A stretch of 64,000 bases of DNA from the NCBI RefSeq assembly GCF_039655865.1, contig NZ_JBBYXL010000001.1:248001-312000 (forward strand). The letters are read 5' to 3'. Shown here one piece after another: positions 9,686-18,536 of the stretch. This DNA is from Prosthecobacter sp. SYSU 5D2 (GTDB taxonomy: Bacteria; Verrucomicrobiota; Verrucomicrobiia; Verrucomicrobiales; Verrucomicrobiaceae). A model generated the notes under the pieces. That model made no database searches, was not told where the DNA came from, and saw only the letters and a program-made list of their open reading frames with translations. Numbering within the stretch: position 1 is the first letter of the stretch; every line of letters begins with the position of its first letter. Position numbers and translations under genes: made by a program.

Positions 9686-11932
9686 TCAGCCTTTGATCTG
9701 GGTGGAGGCGGTGCCGTCTGTCAGCTTGAAGGGGCTCAGCTCAATGACCTGGTCACAGAGCTGCGTCACATCGCGGTCACGGGTCGTCAGAATAACGGTC
9801 CATGGCAGAGTTTTATCCAAGATGGCATCAGACAGAATGGCGAAGGATTCGGGATCCAGGCTGTCAAACAGCTCATCAATGAGAAGCAGGCGCGGACGCT
9901 GCACCAGGGAGCGTGCCAGCAGCAGCCGGGTGCGCTGGTTGCCGGACAGCGGTGCACCGCCGATCTTCAGCCTCAGGTTCAGCCCTTCCGGCCGGGCCAG
10001 CAGAGTGTCCAGCAGGCCCACCTTCTCCAGCGCCTCGCGGATCTCATCCATGCCAATGTCCGGCCTCCCCAGGCGCAGATTTTCCACCACGGTGGCATCC
10101 ACAATCTCTTCCCGGCGCAAGAGCTGCACGTGGTCGCGCAGGGCCTCCAGATACCAGCTTCTGAGATCCAGCCCGTCAATGGCGATGTGACCGCTGGTGG
10201 GCGTGCGCAGGCCAAAGAGCATGTCCAGCAGGGAGCTGGCCCCCGCTCCATGCGGCCCCACGATGGCCACGCGGGTGCCTGGCTGGATGACAAAGGTCCG
10301 GCTGTTAAACAGCGGAATGTTTTCCGTGTATCCAAAGGTGATGCTGTCCGCCACAATGGAAGCGCCCATCGCAGTCCTGACGGGCTGCTCGCCGGATTCT
10401 CGCTCGATCTCCAGGTCAAAAATATGGCCCAACTTGTCCATGGCGGCCATTAAGTCATACCAGGCCTCCAGCTTCTTGCCGATCTTGGCCAGGGAGACCA
10501 CAATGGCGCTCATGATCAGCTCACTGGCCACAAGCTGGCCCAGGGTGATCTGCTGGCTGACCACCAGCCAGCCGCCCATCACCAGCAACGCCGCGCCAGC
10601 CAGCACGGAAAGGATGAGGAGGCCGATGATCTGCCGCATGACCACCCGGAAATGCTTGGCGCGGCGGGTGACGTATTCAGAGGCAAGCTGGTTAGAGCGC
10701 TCAAAGGCCAGGTCGTAACCGCCGGGGCCTTTGAACAGAAACGGATAAGCGGCGATCTCCTCAAACCAGTTCACCAGGTCATATTTGGTGCGGGACTCGG
10801 CGATGCTCGTCTCCACCGCGCCGCGCCCGCACAGCCACAGCACCAGGATGATAAGGATGAGCAGCAGCGCCACAAACAGCAGCAGCAGCGGGTGATACAG
10901 CGCCAGCAGCATCATGCCGATGAGGCTGCCAAAGATCAGGTTCACCCCGTCCAGCAACAGCAGCGCCGTACTCTTCTGCGCTGTCACCACATCCAGGAAG
11001 CGGTTCACCAGTTCCGGCGCGTGGACGCTCTCCAGCGATTCCGCCCGCACCCGTGGCAGCCGATACGCCAGGTCCGCCGCCGCACGCACAAAGATGCGCC
11101 GCTGGATGATATCAGAGACATAATATTGCAGGCCCGTGATCACCGCCTGCAACGACAGGGCCGCCATGAGAGCCAGCCCCACGATGATCAGCGCCTGGAG
11201 ATAGGGCTGCGACTGCCCGCCGAAGGCCAGATTGCTCACCACCGCATCCACAGCCATCGGTGCCGCCAGGTAAAGAATGCCGGAGAACACGGAAAAGATC
11301 AGCAGAGTGACGATGTCCTGCCGCTCCGCCTTTAACAGCCGGAAAAAACGCGTCACCGGGCTGACATGCGTGTGACCATGGTCATGACCATGGCCATGGG
11401 CGTGAGGTCCGTGCACTTGGCTGCCGTACATTTGCGCAAGCCGTGCATGTGCCGCATGGATGCTGATGTCATGCGCTGCACGCTGCGGATGCACGATCCC
11501 GGCTTCAACGACGTCATCAACGCTGCCCAGTTCCAGCCTTTTGACCAGATCCTTGCGCGTCAGAGTGTAGCGCTGGCTGGGATGATCCCCGTCCGCCATG
11601 CGAAGGCGCAGCCAGCCTGCAAAGGTAATGACGATCCAGGTCTGCTCCCTGGCGGACCAGATGACCACCGGCGTGTCATTGTGCGCCTGCCATACCAGCT
11701 CCGCCAGCGGCATGCGCACCGGGGAGACATGCAGGTAAACCTCCGCTGCCGCGCTGACAAGCTGGCTCAGCGGATCGGCATCCGCCCGGGTGGCATTGCT
11801 GATGGCAATCTTCGCCCTTTCATGATCATACTCCACGCCAGTGATGGCACTGAGCTGCGCCAGCGTATTGGTTGTAAGAGAACGTGTGGGCTGTTCTGCA
11901 AGCGGCTTGTCAGGAAAAAGGTTTGCAGGCAT
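9686..11932 (-). CDS. ABC exporter (TMD-NBD fusion) with degenerate ATPase and His-rich linker
   Basis: A 748-residue type I secretion/HlyB-like ABC protein. Residues 1-165 form a soluble domain with no recognisable catalytic Cys, so it is not an active C39 peptidase. Residues 174-189 hold eight His, one at nearly every second position. Six TM segments span about 205-480, and the nucleotide-binding domain spans about 525-748. The NBD is unusual: Walker A reads GPHGAGASS, with Ala565 at the invariant Lys position (codon GCC). The signature is LSGNQ (662-666), Walker B LLLIDE is intact (682-687), and the H-loop His is replaced (TTRDRD, 716-721). It heads the ABC-HlyD-TolC operon. ATP hydrolysis may be lost or need another partner. 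Confidence 0.88.
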   Translation of the reverse strand: MPANLFPDKPLAEQPTRSLTTNTLAQLSAITGVEYDHERAKIAISNATRADADPLSQLVSAAAEVYLHVSPVRMPLAELVWQAHNDTPVVIWSAREQTWIVITFAGWLRLRMADGDHPSQRYTLTRKDLVKRLELGSVDDVVEAGIVHPQRAAHDISIHAAHARLAQMYGSQVHGPHAHGHGHDHGHTHVSPVTRFFRLLKAERQDIVTLLIFSVFSGILYLAAPMAVDAVVSNLAFGGQSQPYLQALIIVGLALMAALSLQAVITGLQYYVSDIIQRRIFVRAAADLAYRLPRVRAESLESVHAPELVNRFLDVVTAQKSTALLLLDGVNLIFGSLIGMMLLALYHPLLLLFVALLLILIILVLWLCGRGAVETSIAESRTKYDLVNWFEEIAAYPFLFKGPGGYDLAFERSNQLASEYVTRRAKHFRVVMRQIIGLLILSVLAGAALLVMGGWLVVSQQITLGQLVASELIMSAIVVSLAKIGKKLEAWYDLMAAMDKLGHIFDLEIERESGEQPVRTAMGASIVADSITFGYTENIPLFNSRTFVIQPGTRVAIVGPHGAGASSLLDMLFGLRTPTSGHIAIDGLDLRSWYLEALRDHVQLLRREEIVDATVVENLRLGRPDIGMDEIREALEKVGLLDTLLARPEGLNLRLKIGGAPLSGNQRTRLLLARSLVQRPRLLLIDELFDSLDPESFAILSDAILDKTLPWTVILTTRDRDVTQLCDQVIELSPFKLTDGTASTQIKG

Positions 11933-12120
11933 TCAAAGATTTTTTTTTGCGGCCAAATTACGGTTGGTCCAGGAACCATGGATAACAATTTCTGTGTTTT
12001 TATTGCGTGCGAGCAGGTCTGCACCAAGAACAAGCATCCTCTGGTACAGCATACTGCCCACCATCCTTTCTGCCAATCAGGAACGTCTTTGAAATCTGCG
12101 GCCCGGCAGGTCGAGGTCGC

Positions 12121-12172
12121 AACAAAAATAGCCGCCCGGCCTGAGGCTCGGCGGCGGCTGCACTGCTTTTTT
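12121..12172 (-). terminator. Likely terminator of the 56-residue peptide gene
   Basis: AGCCGCC (12130-12136) pairs with GGCGGCT (12153-12159). On the minus strand the stem is followed by TATTTTTGTT. On the plus strand it is followed by CACTGCTTTTTT, so it could work in both directions. It lies about 90 bases past the stop of the small gene at 12252. Confidence 0.5.
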
Positions 12173-12205
12173 GAAATGCGGTATTATAAATGATTCACTG
12201 CAACC

Positions 12206-12234
12206 GGTCCGTCCGCCTTGCAGGGGGACGGACC
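12206..12234. repeat. 9-bp inverted repeat
   Basis: GGTCCGTCC (12206-12214) pairs exactly with GGACGGACC (12226-12234) around an 11-base loop. It starts 18 bases past the stop of the 56-residue peptide gene. No U tract adjoins it. It may stabilise the transcript end or act as an operator. Confidence 0.45.
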
Positions 12235-12251
12235 AGTCAGTGCCCCTGATG

Positions 12252-12422
12252 TTATTGTTGCATCCCGGCGGTGCTTGCGGTCTGGTTCTTGTAGTTGAAC
12301 CAAAGTTTGGCGGCGATCGCACCGGCAAAAATCAGGAAAGCAGCGGCCGTGTCATACTGGGCATCCATGGAGAGTTCGAGCATTGTGTTCATACTGATGG
12401 AGGAGTTGGGGTTATCTGACAT
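12252..12422 (-). CDS. 56-residue single-pass membrane peptide, unknown function
   Basis: The ATG at 12422 gives a 56-residue peptide: a polar Ser/Asn/Met-rich N terminus, one hydrophobic segment at about 25-41 (AAAFLIFAGAIAAKLWF) and a polar tail ending MQQ. An in-frame ATG at 12392 would still keep the TM segment. No Shine-Dalgarno sequence. It lies between the NarL-type regulator (137 bases upstream) and the ABC exporter operon, all on one strand, and is bracketed downstream by hairpins. It could be a small membrane regulator, or conceivably cargo of the neighbouring exporter, but it has no double-Gly leader. Family unknown to me. Confidence 0.5.
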   Translation of the reverse strand: MSDNPNSSISMNTMLELSMDAQYDTAAAFLIFAGAIAAKLWFNYKNQTASTAGMQQ

Positions 12423-12559
12423 CCGCACTTGCGGTGAACCGCAGCACCAGCTGCGACAGCTAACCTTTGCCACACCTCATCAGTCGCGCCAATGGGCATC
12501 CTGGCGTTCCGTATCTCAGCATTTTGCTGGGATGCTCTCAGTTTCCGGACGGATCCGGA

Positions 12560-13240
12560 TCATGCTTGTTCCGCAGCCCAGCGTGTGGCGTGATGGACCA
12601 GCTCGGTATTGTTTTTCAAGCCGAGCTTCCGTTTGATCTGGCTGCGGTGGGTATCCACCGTTTTGACGCTGAGATGCAGCAGGCGCGCGACCTCCTGCGG
12701 CTCCTTGCCCTGGCCGATGAGGCGATAGACTTCAAACTCGCGGTCAGTCAGTTTGGTGACAGAGGCGCCCTCCTGTTGCGGACCTTGGGAGCCGGCCAGC
12801 GCATCCAGGATCAGGCTGGAAATGCGCTCGCTCACGGAAATGCCGCCGGCGAGCACTTTGCGAATGGCATGGATGACCCTCTCCGGGCCCTCCTGCTTCA
12901 TGATGTAGCCACGTCCGCCTGCACGGATGACACGCTCCGCATACAGCGTCTCGTCATGCATGGAGATCATCAGCACCGGGATCTGTGGATGCTCAGCGCG
13001 CACATCTTTCAGCGCTTCCAGACCGCTCTTGTCAGGCAGGCTCATGTCCATCATCACCAGGTCAGGCTTGAATCGTGAAATGGCGGCCATGGCCTGGGCG
13101 GCATCATGCGCCTCCCCGCATACGGCCAGGTCAGGCTCCATGCCGACAAGTCCGGTGAGCCCCGCACGGAAAACCGGGTGGTCATCCACAATCAGTACAC
13201 GTTTGGGAGAGGCTGTGTGATCAGAGCTTTTCGGGGCCAT
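12560..13240 (-). CDS. NarL/LuxR-family response regulator
   Basis: A 226-residue two-component regulator. The receiver domain has D65 (LVMMDMSLPD), with conserved acidic residues at 19-20 (VDDHP). A C-terminal LuxR helix-turn-helix begins at LTDREFEVYRL and contains VKTVDTHRSQIKRKL. An upstream frame extension to 13327 exists, but the ATG at 13240 gives a normal N terminus. With this start the gene overlaps the 3' end of the cognate kinase by 20 bases. Targets are unknown; the neighbouring small peptide and exporter operon are candidates by position only. Confidence 0.92.
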   Translation of the reverse strand: MAPKSSDHTASPKRVLIVDDHPVFRAGLTGLVGMEPDLAVCGEAHDAAQAMAAISRFKPDLVMMDMSLPDKSGLEALKDVRAEHPQIPVLMISMHDETLYAERVIRAGGRGYIMKQEGPERVIHAIRKVLAGGISVSERISSLILDALAGSQGPQQEGASVTKLTDREFEVYRLIGQGKEPQEVARLLHLSVKTVDTHRSQIKRKLGLKNNTELVHHATRWAAEQA

Positions 13241-14801
13241 GGGCAGTGGAAACGGTTTTCGAAGTGGCAGAGAGTGGAAAGGAGCAGGTAACACAGGTGC
13301 CGCGTTTTGCAGCCTTCTTAATTTCAAGCGTACCGGTAATCATCTCTGAGCGGTAGCGCATGATGCGCAGCCCCATGCCTTCATGCATGGCGGCCGTTTC
13401 CTTGATGCCAAGACCGTCGTCAATGACACTCAGGACGGCTTTAGGTCCTCGCGTGGAAAGCCGGATGCGCACATTCTGGGCACGCCCATGCCGCACCGCA
13501 TTGTTGATCGCCTCCTGCGCAATGCGGTAAAGGTGAATGGCGCCTTTTTGATCCTCCAGCATGACCTCGGCACGGGATTCAAACTGGCAGGAAATGCCAA
13601 ACAAATCGGCCGAGCGCTCCGCCAGGTTCTTCAAGGCCGCGCCAAGTCCGCCCTGTTCCGGGGCCACCGGATCCAGGCCGCGTGCCAGGGAGCGCGTGTG
13701 GTTCAGGGACTTGCCCAGCAGCGCGCATAGCTTGCTGGCGGGCTCCTGCTCGTGCGCGCCGCTGGCAGCCAGCCTGCGCGCTAGCACATCCGCCATCATC
13801 CACGCTCCGGCAAGCTGCTGGCCCAGGTCATCATGCAAATCCTGGCCGATGCGCCGCTGCTCACGTTCACTGATGCGCAGGATCTCCTCCTCAAGCTGTC
13901 TGCGTGCGGCGATCTGGCCGCGCAGTTCCGCCGTCCTCTCTTCCACCCGCTGCTCCAGCTCCGCATTCAGTCGCAGAATGGTCTGCTCCGCCTGCTTGCG
14001 CTCTGTGATGTCGCGGGAAATTTTGGAGAACCCGACCAGCCGGCCGTTGACATCCAGAATGGGGGAAATGGTCAGCGAGACGTCCAGGATGTCACCGTTC
14101 TTGTGCCGCCTCTGAGTCTCATAGTGGTCAATGCGCAGGCCGCGCTCGATCATGCGCTTGAAGACGGCCTCATCATCCTCCGCCTGCGGGGGCCGCAGAA
14201 ATGACATCATTTTGCCCACCGTCTCCTCCTGAGTATAACCAAAGATGCGTTCGGCCCCCGCATTCCAGGTGTCAATCCTGCCCTCGAGATCCATCGTGAT
14301 GATGGAGTCATCCGTCGTCTCCACCACGGCGGCCAGCCTCCGGTTCATCGCCTCGGCCGCCTCGCGCTCAGTAATGTCACGGGCGATGCCGCCGATCTGG
14401 TGTGGGAGGCCGTCTTTTCGCGAGAGGACGATGCCCCGGTCCGCCAGCCAGCGCACCTTACCGTCCCGTCCCTGCACACGGTAATGCACCTCATAATCCT
14501 GCGTCTTGCCACTGAGCCAGCGCCGCAGGGCCGCACTGACGGCCTTCTGATCATCGGGATAGATGGACTCCCCCCACAGCTCCGGGTGCTCACGCAGCTC
14601 AGCCAGGCTCACCCCCCAGATGCGCTCAAAGGCCGGGCTGACATAGGAGAAGCGCGGCGGATCCACCTCCTTGAACCAGAGCACATCGCCGATGTTCTCC
14701 ACCAGCAGACGAAAATGCTCTTCAATCGAACCGGTCTTTACATCCGGCAGTTTGCCGCCCTTGGACTGGCGCGGTGGCTTGATGGCTGGTCGTTTGGTCA
14801 T
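13221..14801 (-). CDS. PAS-PAS sensor histidine kinase (HisKA_3, NarX/DegS type)
   Basis: A 526-residue kinase without obvious TM segments, so probably cytoplasmic. PAS domain 1 spans about 28-145 with its PAC end at GGIARDITERE. PAS domain 2 spans about 152-270 (DDSIITMDLEGRIDTWN, ending FSKISRDITERK). A coiled coil follows at 270-310, then HisKA_3 with H323 in the RRIGQDLHDDLGQQL block, and a HATPase_c domain with AINNAVRHG. This type phosphorylates NarL-like regulators, matching the overlapping downstream gene. The PAS domains suggest redox, gas or small-molecule sensing; no cofactor residue can be assigned. Confidence 0.92.
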   Translation of the reverse strand: MTKRPAIKPPRQSKGGKLPDVKTGSIEEHFRLLVENIGDVLWFKEVDPPRFSYVSPAFERIWGVSLAELREHPELWGESIYPDDQKAVSAALRRWLSGKTQDYEVHYRVQGRDGKVRWLADRGIVLSRKDGLPHQIGGIARDITEREAAEAMNRRLAAVVETTDDSIITMDLEGRIDTWNAGAERIFGYTQEETVGKMMSFLRPPQAEDDEAVFKRMIERGLRIDHYETQRRHKNGDILDVSLTISPILDVNGRLVGFSKISRDITERKQAEQTILRLNAELEQRVEERTAELRGQIAARRQLEEEILRISEREQRRIGQDLHDDLGQQLAGAWMMADVLARRLAASGAHEQEPASKLCALLGKSLNHTRSLARGLDPVAPEQGGLGAALKNLAERSADLFGISCQFESRAEVMLEDQKGAIHLYRIAQEAINNAVRHGRAQNVRIRLSTRGPKAVLSVIDDGLGIKETAAMHEGMGLRIMRYRSEMITGTLEIKKAAKRGTCVTCSFPLSATSKTVSTAHGPEKL

Positions 14802-14876
14802 GCTGGACAGGAATTCTAAACATAGGGATGTTAGTATTCCAGTCCTGCTTCCATGACAGGTCTGTTATCTTCTAAT

Positions 14877-15302
14877 TCATTCATGGGAGGCCGGGTCATC
14901 TTCCAATTTTACGGGCCGCTCCATGAAGCGGACGGGTTTTTCATAAATGGCCAGGACGATGCAACCGGCCTCACTGACCACGCTGTGATAGGTGCCGGGG
15001 GGATGGATGCGCAGGGAGCCGGCATGGATGATGCCGTTCTGGTCACGCTGACTGCCGGCCAGCACGAGGATGTGCTCCCAGCCTTCATGCAGATGCATGG
15101 GCACACGGGCCTCTTTGCGGAAGCGGATGAGGGCGGCCGTGGGACCGCTAATGCCATCGCCATAAAACCGGTAGATGTCCACACCGTCACGGAAATAACT
15201 CCACGGAATGTCATCTTCCCTTTGAAGGATGTTGAAAATGTCCTTCAGCTCAAAGTGAGGGAAGCTGAAGCCTGGGGATGAGGGAGGATCGTCGGAAGTC
15301 AC
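14877..15302 (-). CDS. Cupin-domain protein in the biuret/triuret-like operon
   Basis: A 141-residue single-domain cupin, started at a GTG. Cupin motif 1 is HLHEGWEHILVLAG (metal-ligand His/His/Glu) and motif 2 is GSLRIHPPGTYH, giving a complete 3-His/1-Glu type site. The fold resembles the ChrR-like cupin group. It is the last gene of a minus-strand run: beta-barrel protein, hydrolase, permease, hydrolase, cupin, with a 72-base gap from the hydrolase. It may be an auxiliary enzyme or a sensor of the pathway. No specific substrate can be read from the sequence. Confidence 0.8.
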   Translation of the reverse strand: MTSDDPPSSPGFSFPHFELKDIFNILQREDDIPWSYFRDGVDIYRFYGDGISGPTAALIRFRKEARVPMHLHEGWEHILVLAGSQRDQNGIIHAGSLRIHPPGTYHSVVSEAGCIVLAIYEKPVRFMERPVKLEDDPASHE

Positions 15303-15374
15303 AACAGGGCGGCATCATATGAATGCCAGGGCACATGGCGAGTGGAAGTTTTGGGCGGATGATATTAACAAACG

Positions 15375-16055
15375 TTAGGCCTGGATGGCCTGGATGAAGG
15401 CGGCGGAATCACTGACGGCACCAAAGACGCCGCCCTGCATTTTGATCATTTTCAAGGCGGCCAGATAGTTACCGTAATCGGTGGCTCCGGTGCAGTCGGA
15501 AAGCAGCAGGCATTCAAAGCCCCGGTCATTGGCCTCCCGCATGGTGGTATGCACGCAGACATCCGTGGTGATGCCTGCGAGGACGATGTTCAGGATGCCC
15601 TTCTGCCGCAGCAGCATGTCCAGATCGGTGCCGTAAAAGGAGCCTTTGCCAGGTTTGTCAATGACCGCCTCCCCAGGCAGGGGATACAGCTCAGGAATGA
15701 TATCCCAGCCGGGCTCGCCACGGGTCAGGATGCGCCCGCAGGGTCCTGCTTCACCAATGCCCGCACCGATACGCTGGCTGCGCCACTTTTTGTTAGCCGG
15801 GAGATCCGAAAGATCCGGGCGGTGGCCCTCGCGGGTGTGCATGATGTGGTAGCCTTTGGCGCGAGCGGCTCCGAAGACTTTTTTGATGGGCTCAATGGGT
15901 GCGCGGGTGAGGCTGAGATCGTAGCCCATCTTGTCCACATAACCACCGGGGCCGCAAAAGTCGGTCTGCATGTCTATGACCAGGAAGGCCGTGTTCTCCG
16001 GACGGAGGTCACCATTGTAAGGCCAGGGATAGGGATCGGCTTCGATGTAGGGCAT
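15375..16055 (-). CDS. biuH: Biuret amidohydrolase-like cysteine hydrolase (isochorismatase fold)
   Basis: A 226-residue isochorismatase-superfamily hydrolase. The N terminus ([11 protein letters not shown], then [10 protein letters not shown]) and the [20 protein letters not shown] and DKPGKGSF blocks match what I recall of Rhizobium biuret hydrolase. The triad D28-K134-C167 and Q207 have the same mutual spacing as D36/K142/C175 and Q215 in that enzyme. The reaction would be biuret to allophanate plus ammonia. The start at 16055 is preferred over 16091 because homology begins at [10 protein letters not shown]. It sits between the NCS2 permease and the cupin gene. No allophanate hydrolase is visible nearby, so the second step must be encoded elsewhere. 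Confidence 0.78.
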   Translation of the reverse strand: MPYIEADPYPWPYNGDLRPENTAFLVIDMQTDFCGPGGYVDKMGYDLSLTRAPIEPIKKVFGAARAKGYHIMHTREGHRPDLSDLPANKKWRSQRIGAGIGEAGPCGRILTRGEPGWDIIPELYPLPGEAVIDKPGKGSFYGTDLDMLLRQKGILNIVLAGITTDVCVHTTMREANDRGFECLLLSDCTGATDYGNYLAALKMIKMQGGVFGAVSDSAAFIQAIQA

Positions 16056-16169
16056 GGGATCAGAATTTTTGGAATGGATCGTTAACAGCAAAGAGTGAAC
16101 CAGATTCGGGTGGTCCTGCGGTTAACCAGACCGCAGAACCACCCGGAGTATCATCAACACCAAACATTG

Positions 16170-17756
16170 TCAGTCAGCCGCCATGGGGAGATGCCCGTGC
16201 ACCTCTTCTTCCTCGGCAGGCTTGGGAGCCACAACGGCATACTTGGCGCAGCCCGCCAGGACCAGGGCCACCATGACATAACTGCAAGCAATGACCGGAG
16301 ATTCGCCAATGCCGATCTGCTCCCCGTGCATGAGACCGAAGAAGGTCAGCATGGCACCCGTGAGAGCAAAGTAGGCTCCGATGGCAAATTTGCGATCAAT
16401 GACGAAGACGGCGATGGCCGGCAGGATGACTCCGCTGAGGATAGCCCCGCCACCAAGCACCTCCAGGCCATGATAGAGCACTCCCACCTGGCCCAGTTTT
16501 TCCATACCGACGGCAGCGGCATTGGTACCTGCGGCACCGAGGGAGTTATCAATAAGCAGCTTGCCCCAGGCAGCGAGGTGCGGCGTGAGAGCAAGGATGA
16601 TGGCCGGAGCGTGGCTCTTGGGCGTCTCCTGGAAAGCCTGCGCACCGATGAGCATGCCGATGTATAACAAAATGGGTGAAATGGCGACGATGGGGATCAG
16701 CGATGACATCAGAGAGATGATGCCAAAGGTGCAGAAGAGGATGACCACCACCCCCGTGGCGGCGGAATACCCGATGCGGCCGCCCATGGATTTCCAGCCT
16801 GGATGCCCAATGTAAACGGCATTGATAAAGGGATTCCCCAGGCAGCAACCGACGAGGCTGATGACACCGTCGGCGGTCAGCACGCGCGTTGTTGGAAAGT
16901 CGTCTCCGGCGACAGCGGCACTCTCGACATTGTCCAGGGCCTCCACCAAATCATAGATGCCAAAGGGAATGGCGGTGACCAGGATGACACCCAGGAATTC
17001 AAAGCCGGAGAAGATGTGGCCGACAGCAGGAAGCGGAACCGAGAAGCCGAAGTTGGCAAAGGAACCGGTGAGCTTGGCCAGGGTCATGTCGCCATAATTG
17101 AGGCCGAATAAATTGGAGCCCCAGGCGATGATGCTGCCCACAGCGATGGCGATGAGACCTGCCGGGATGCCTTTATAATAACGCACACCGCCGAACCAGC
17201 TCAGCAGGATGATAGCAAAACAAACCACACCAATGACCGGCGTGGTGAACATTTCCAAAGCCGGGCGCATGGAGATGAAGCTGATGGATACACCGGCCAG
17301 GGTGCCGAGCAGGGCGGCGCGCGGAGTGATCTTGCGGATGACCGGGGCGATGAAACCGCCGATCATAAGCACGAAGCTTTGGATGAAGACCCAGGTCAAT
17401 CCGGCCTCCCAGCCTTTGATCGGATCTCCCGTCTGCAAGGAGATGGGCAGCATGATGACAAAGACGACCACAAACATGTGCGGCACACTGGTCCCGGAGG
17501 GCAGCGCACAGACATCGTTGCGCCCGGTTTTCAAAGCCAGCTTGTAAGCCAGCCAGGCATAGTAGATGGTGCTCATGCAGAGCATGAGGCCGGTGGCGGG
17601 GAGGATGCGTCCGAAGACGATGTCATCCGGCATCTTCAGCACAAAACGCAGAAGCGCAGTGAGCGTGAGAAGATTGACGAGGATATTGGTGCCGAAGCCG
17701 AAAAAGGCGTTCCAGTCTCCGGGCGTCCAGATTTTAGGTTTGTTAGGGGCGGTCAT
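16170..17756 (-). CDS. NCS2-type nucleobase/ureide permease
   Basis: A 528-residue integral membrane protein with about 12-14 hydrophobic segments, of the nucleobase-cation-symporter-2 type. It has the acidic LDNVESAAVAGDDF stretch and the LGNPFINAVYIG segment in the transport core, and ends in an acidic, His-containing cytoplasmic tail. It lies between two isochorismatase-type hydrolases on the same strand (gaps of 46 and 114 bases), so its natural cargo is probably the hydrolase substrate, a ureide such as biuret or triuret, rather than a purine. That is inference from context. Confidence 0.82.
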   Translation of the reverse strand: MTAPNKPKIWTPGDWNAFFGFGTNILVNLLTLTALLRFVLKMPDDIVFGRILPATGLMLCMSTIYYAWLAYKLALKTGRNDVCALPSGTSVPHMFVVVFVIMLPISLQTGDPIKGWEAGLTWVFIQSFVLMIGGFIAPVIRKITPRAALLGTLAGVSISFISMRPALEMFTTPVIGVVCFAIILLSWFGGVRYYKGIPAGLIAIAVGSIIAWGSNLFGLNYGDMTLAKLTGSFANFGFSVPLPAVGHIFSGFEFLGVILVTAIPFGIYDLVEALDNVESAAVAGDDFPTTRVLTADGVISLVGCCLGNPFINAVYIGHPGWKSMGGRIGYSAATGVVVILFCTFGIISLMSSLIPIVAISPILLYIGMLIGAQAFQETPKSHAPAIILALTPHLAAWGKLLIDNSLGAAGTNAAAVGMEKLGQVGVLYHGLEVLGGGAILSGVILPAIAVFVIDRKFAIGAYFALTGAMLTFFGLMHGEQIGIGESPVIACSYVMVALVLAGCAKYAVVAPKPAEEEEVHGHLPMAAD

Positions 17757-17802
17757 GACGGGAGTAACGTTGAGTTTCTTGAGCGATGTGATTCATATGC
17801 AG

Positions 17803-18480
17803 TTAGGCCAGATGAGGGATGATCCAGGAGGAGTGGGTGACCCACCCGAAGATGCCCCCCTGGGCTTTGATCATTTTCAGCCCCATCTCCTGGAAGACGG
17901 GGAAGTAGGAGGCGACGCAGTCCTCCGGGACGAGGCACTCGTAGCCGCGATCATTGGCCTCGCGGACGGTGGTGTTGACACAGACCTCAGTAGTGACGCC
18001 GGTGACGACGAGCTGGGTGATGCCAAGGTTTTGAAGGATGGCGTGAAGGTCCGTGGCGAAGAAGGCCCCTTTGCCTGGCTTGTCTATCACAGGTTCCCCC
18101 CGGAGCGGATAGAGTTCAGGAATGATGTCGTGTCCTTCTTCGCCACGGATGAGGATGCGGCCCATGGGACCGGAATCGCCAATCGTTTTGGCCCCGTGGC
18201 CGCGCACTTTTTTAGCAGGCGGCAGGTCGGCCAGATCCGGGCGGTGGCCTTCGCGGGTGTGCAGGACCTGAAGGCCTGCGGCACGCCAGGCGGCGAGCAA
18301 CTCCTGGTTAGGCACGATGGCCTGGCGGAGCTGGGAGACGTCGTTTCCCAGCATTTCACCAAAGCCGCCCGGCTCCAAAAAATCACGCTGCATATCGATG
18401 ATGAGCAGGGCGCACTTGGCTGGCAGAAGGTCAAAGGTGTAGGGCTCGGCCTCGATGCTTAAAGGGGCGTTCATGTCCAT
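17803..18480 (-). CDS. Second isochorismatase-fold amidohydrolase, triuret-hydrolase-like candidate
   Basis: A 225-residue paralogue of the hydrolase at 15375-16055. D29, K134 and C167 form the triad ([27 protein letters not shown]), and Q207 lies in KAQGGIFG. It lacks the DPYPWPYNG start and has [10 protein letters not shown] where the biuret enzyme has [10 protein letters not shown], so its substrate pocket differs. Triuret hydrolases belong to this same superfamily and yield biuret, which would feed the neighbouring enzyme. It begins at one of two close ATGs (18480 or 18474). The catalytic class is firm; triuret as substrate is a hypothesis. Confidence 0.72.
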   Translation of the reverse strand: MDMNAPLSIEAEPYTFDLLPAKCALLIIDMQRDFLEPGGFGEMLGNDVSQLRQAIVPNQELLAAWRAAGLQVLHTREGHRPDLADLPPAKKVRGHGAKTIGDSGPMGRILIRGEEGHDIIPELYPLRGEPVIDKPGKGAFFATDLHAILQNLGITQLVVTGVTTEVCVNTTVREANDRGYECLVPEDCVASYFPVFQEMGLKMIKAQGGIFGWVTHSSWIIPHLA

Positions 18481-18536
18481 GATGGGTGTGCGTGCGGGGT
18501 TGAGGCGGTTTGATGCGGATCGCGTGCCGGGTTTGA

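Larger units (their letters stand above)
11933..12251. other. Intergenic stretch upstream of export operon
   Basis: About 320 bases between the exporter start and the small peptide gene. It is less GC-rich than its surroundings and has a run of T residues immediately before the exporter ATG on the plus strand. It contains two hairpins (annotated separately) and no ORF with coding character. The exporter promoter should lie here, but I could not identify a convincing one. Confidence 0.5.

Noticed and set aside
9686-11932. Peptidase-containing bacteriocin exporter (C39 domain)
   Set aside because: The N-terminal domain has no catalytic Cys in the expected context.
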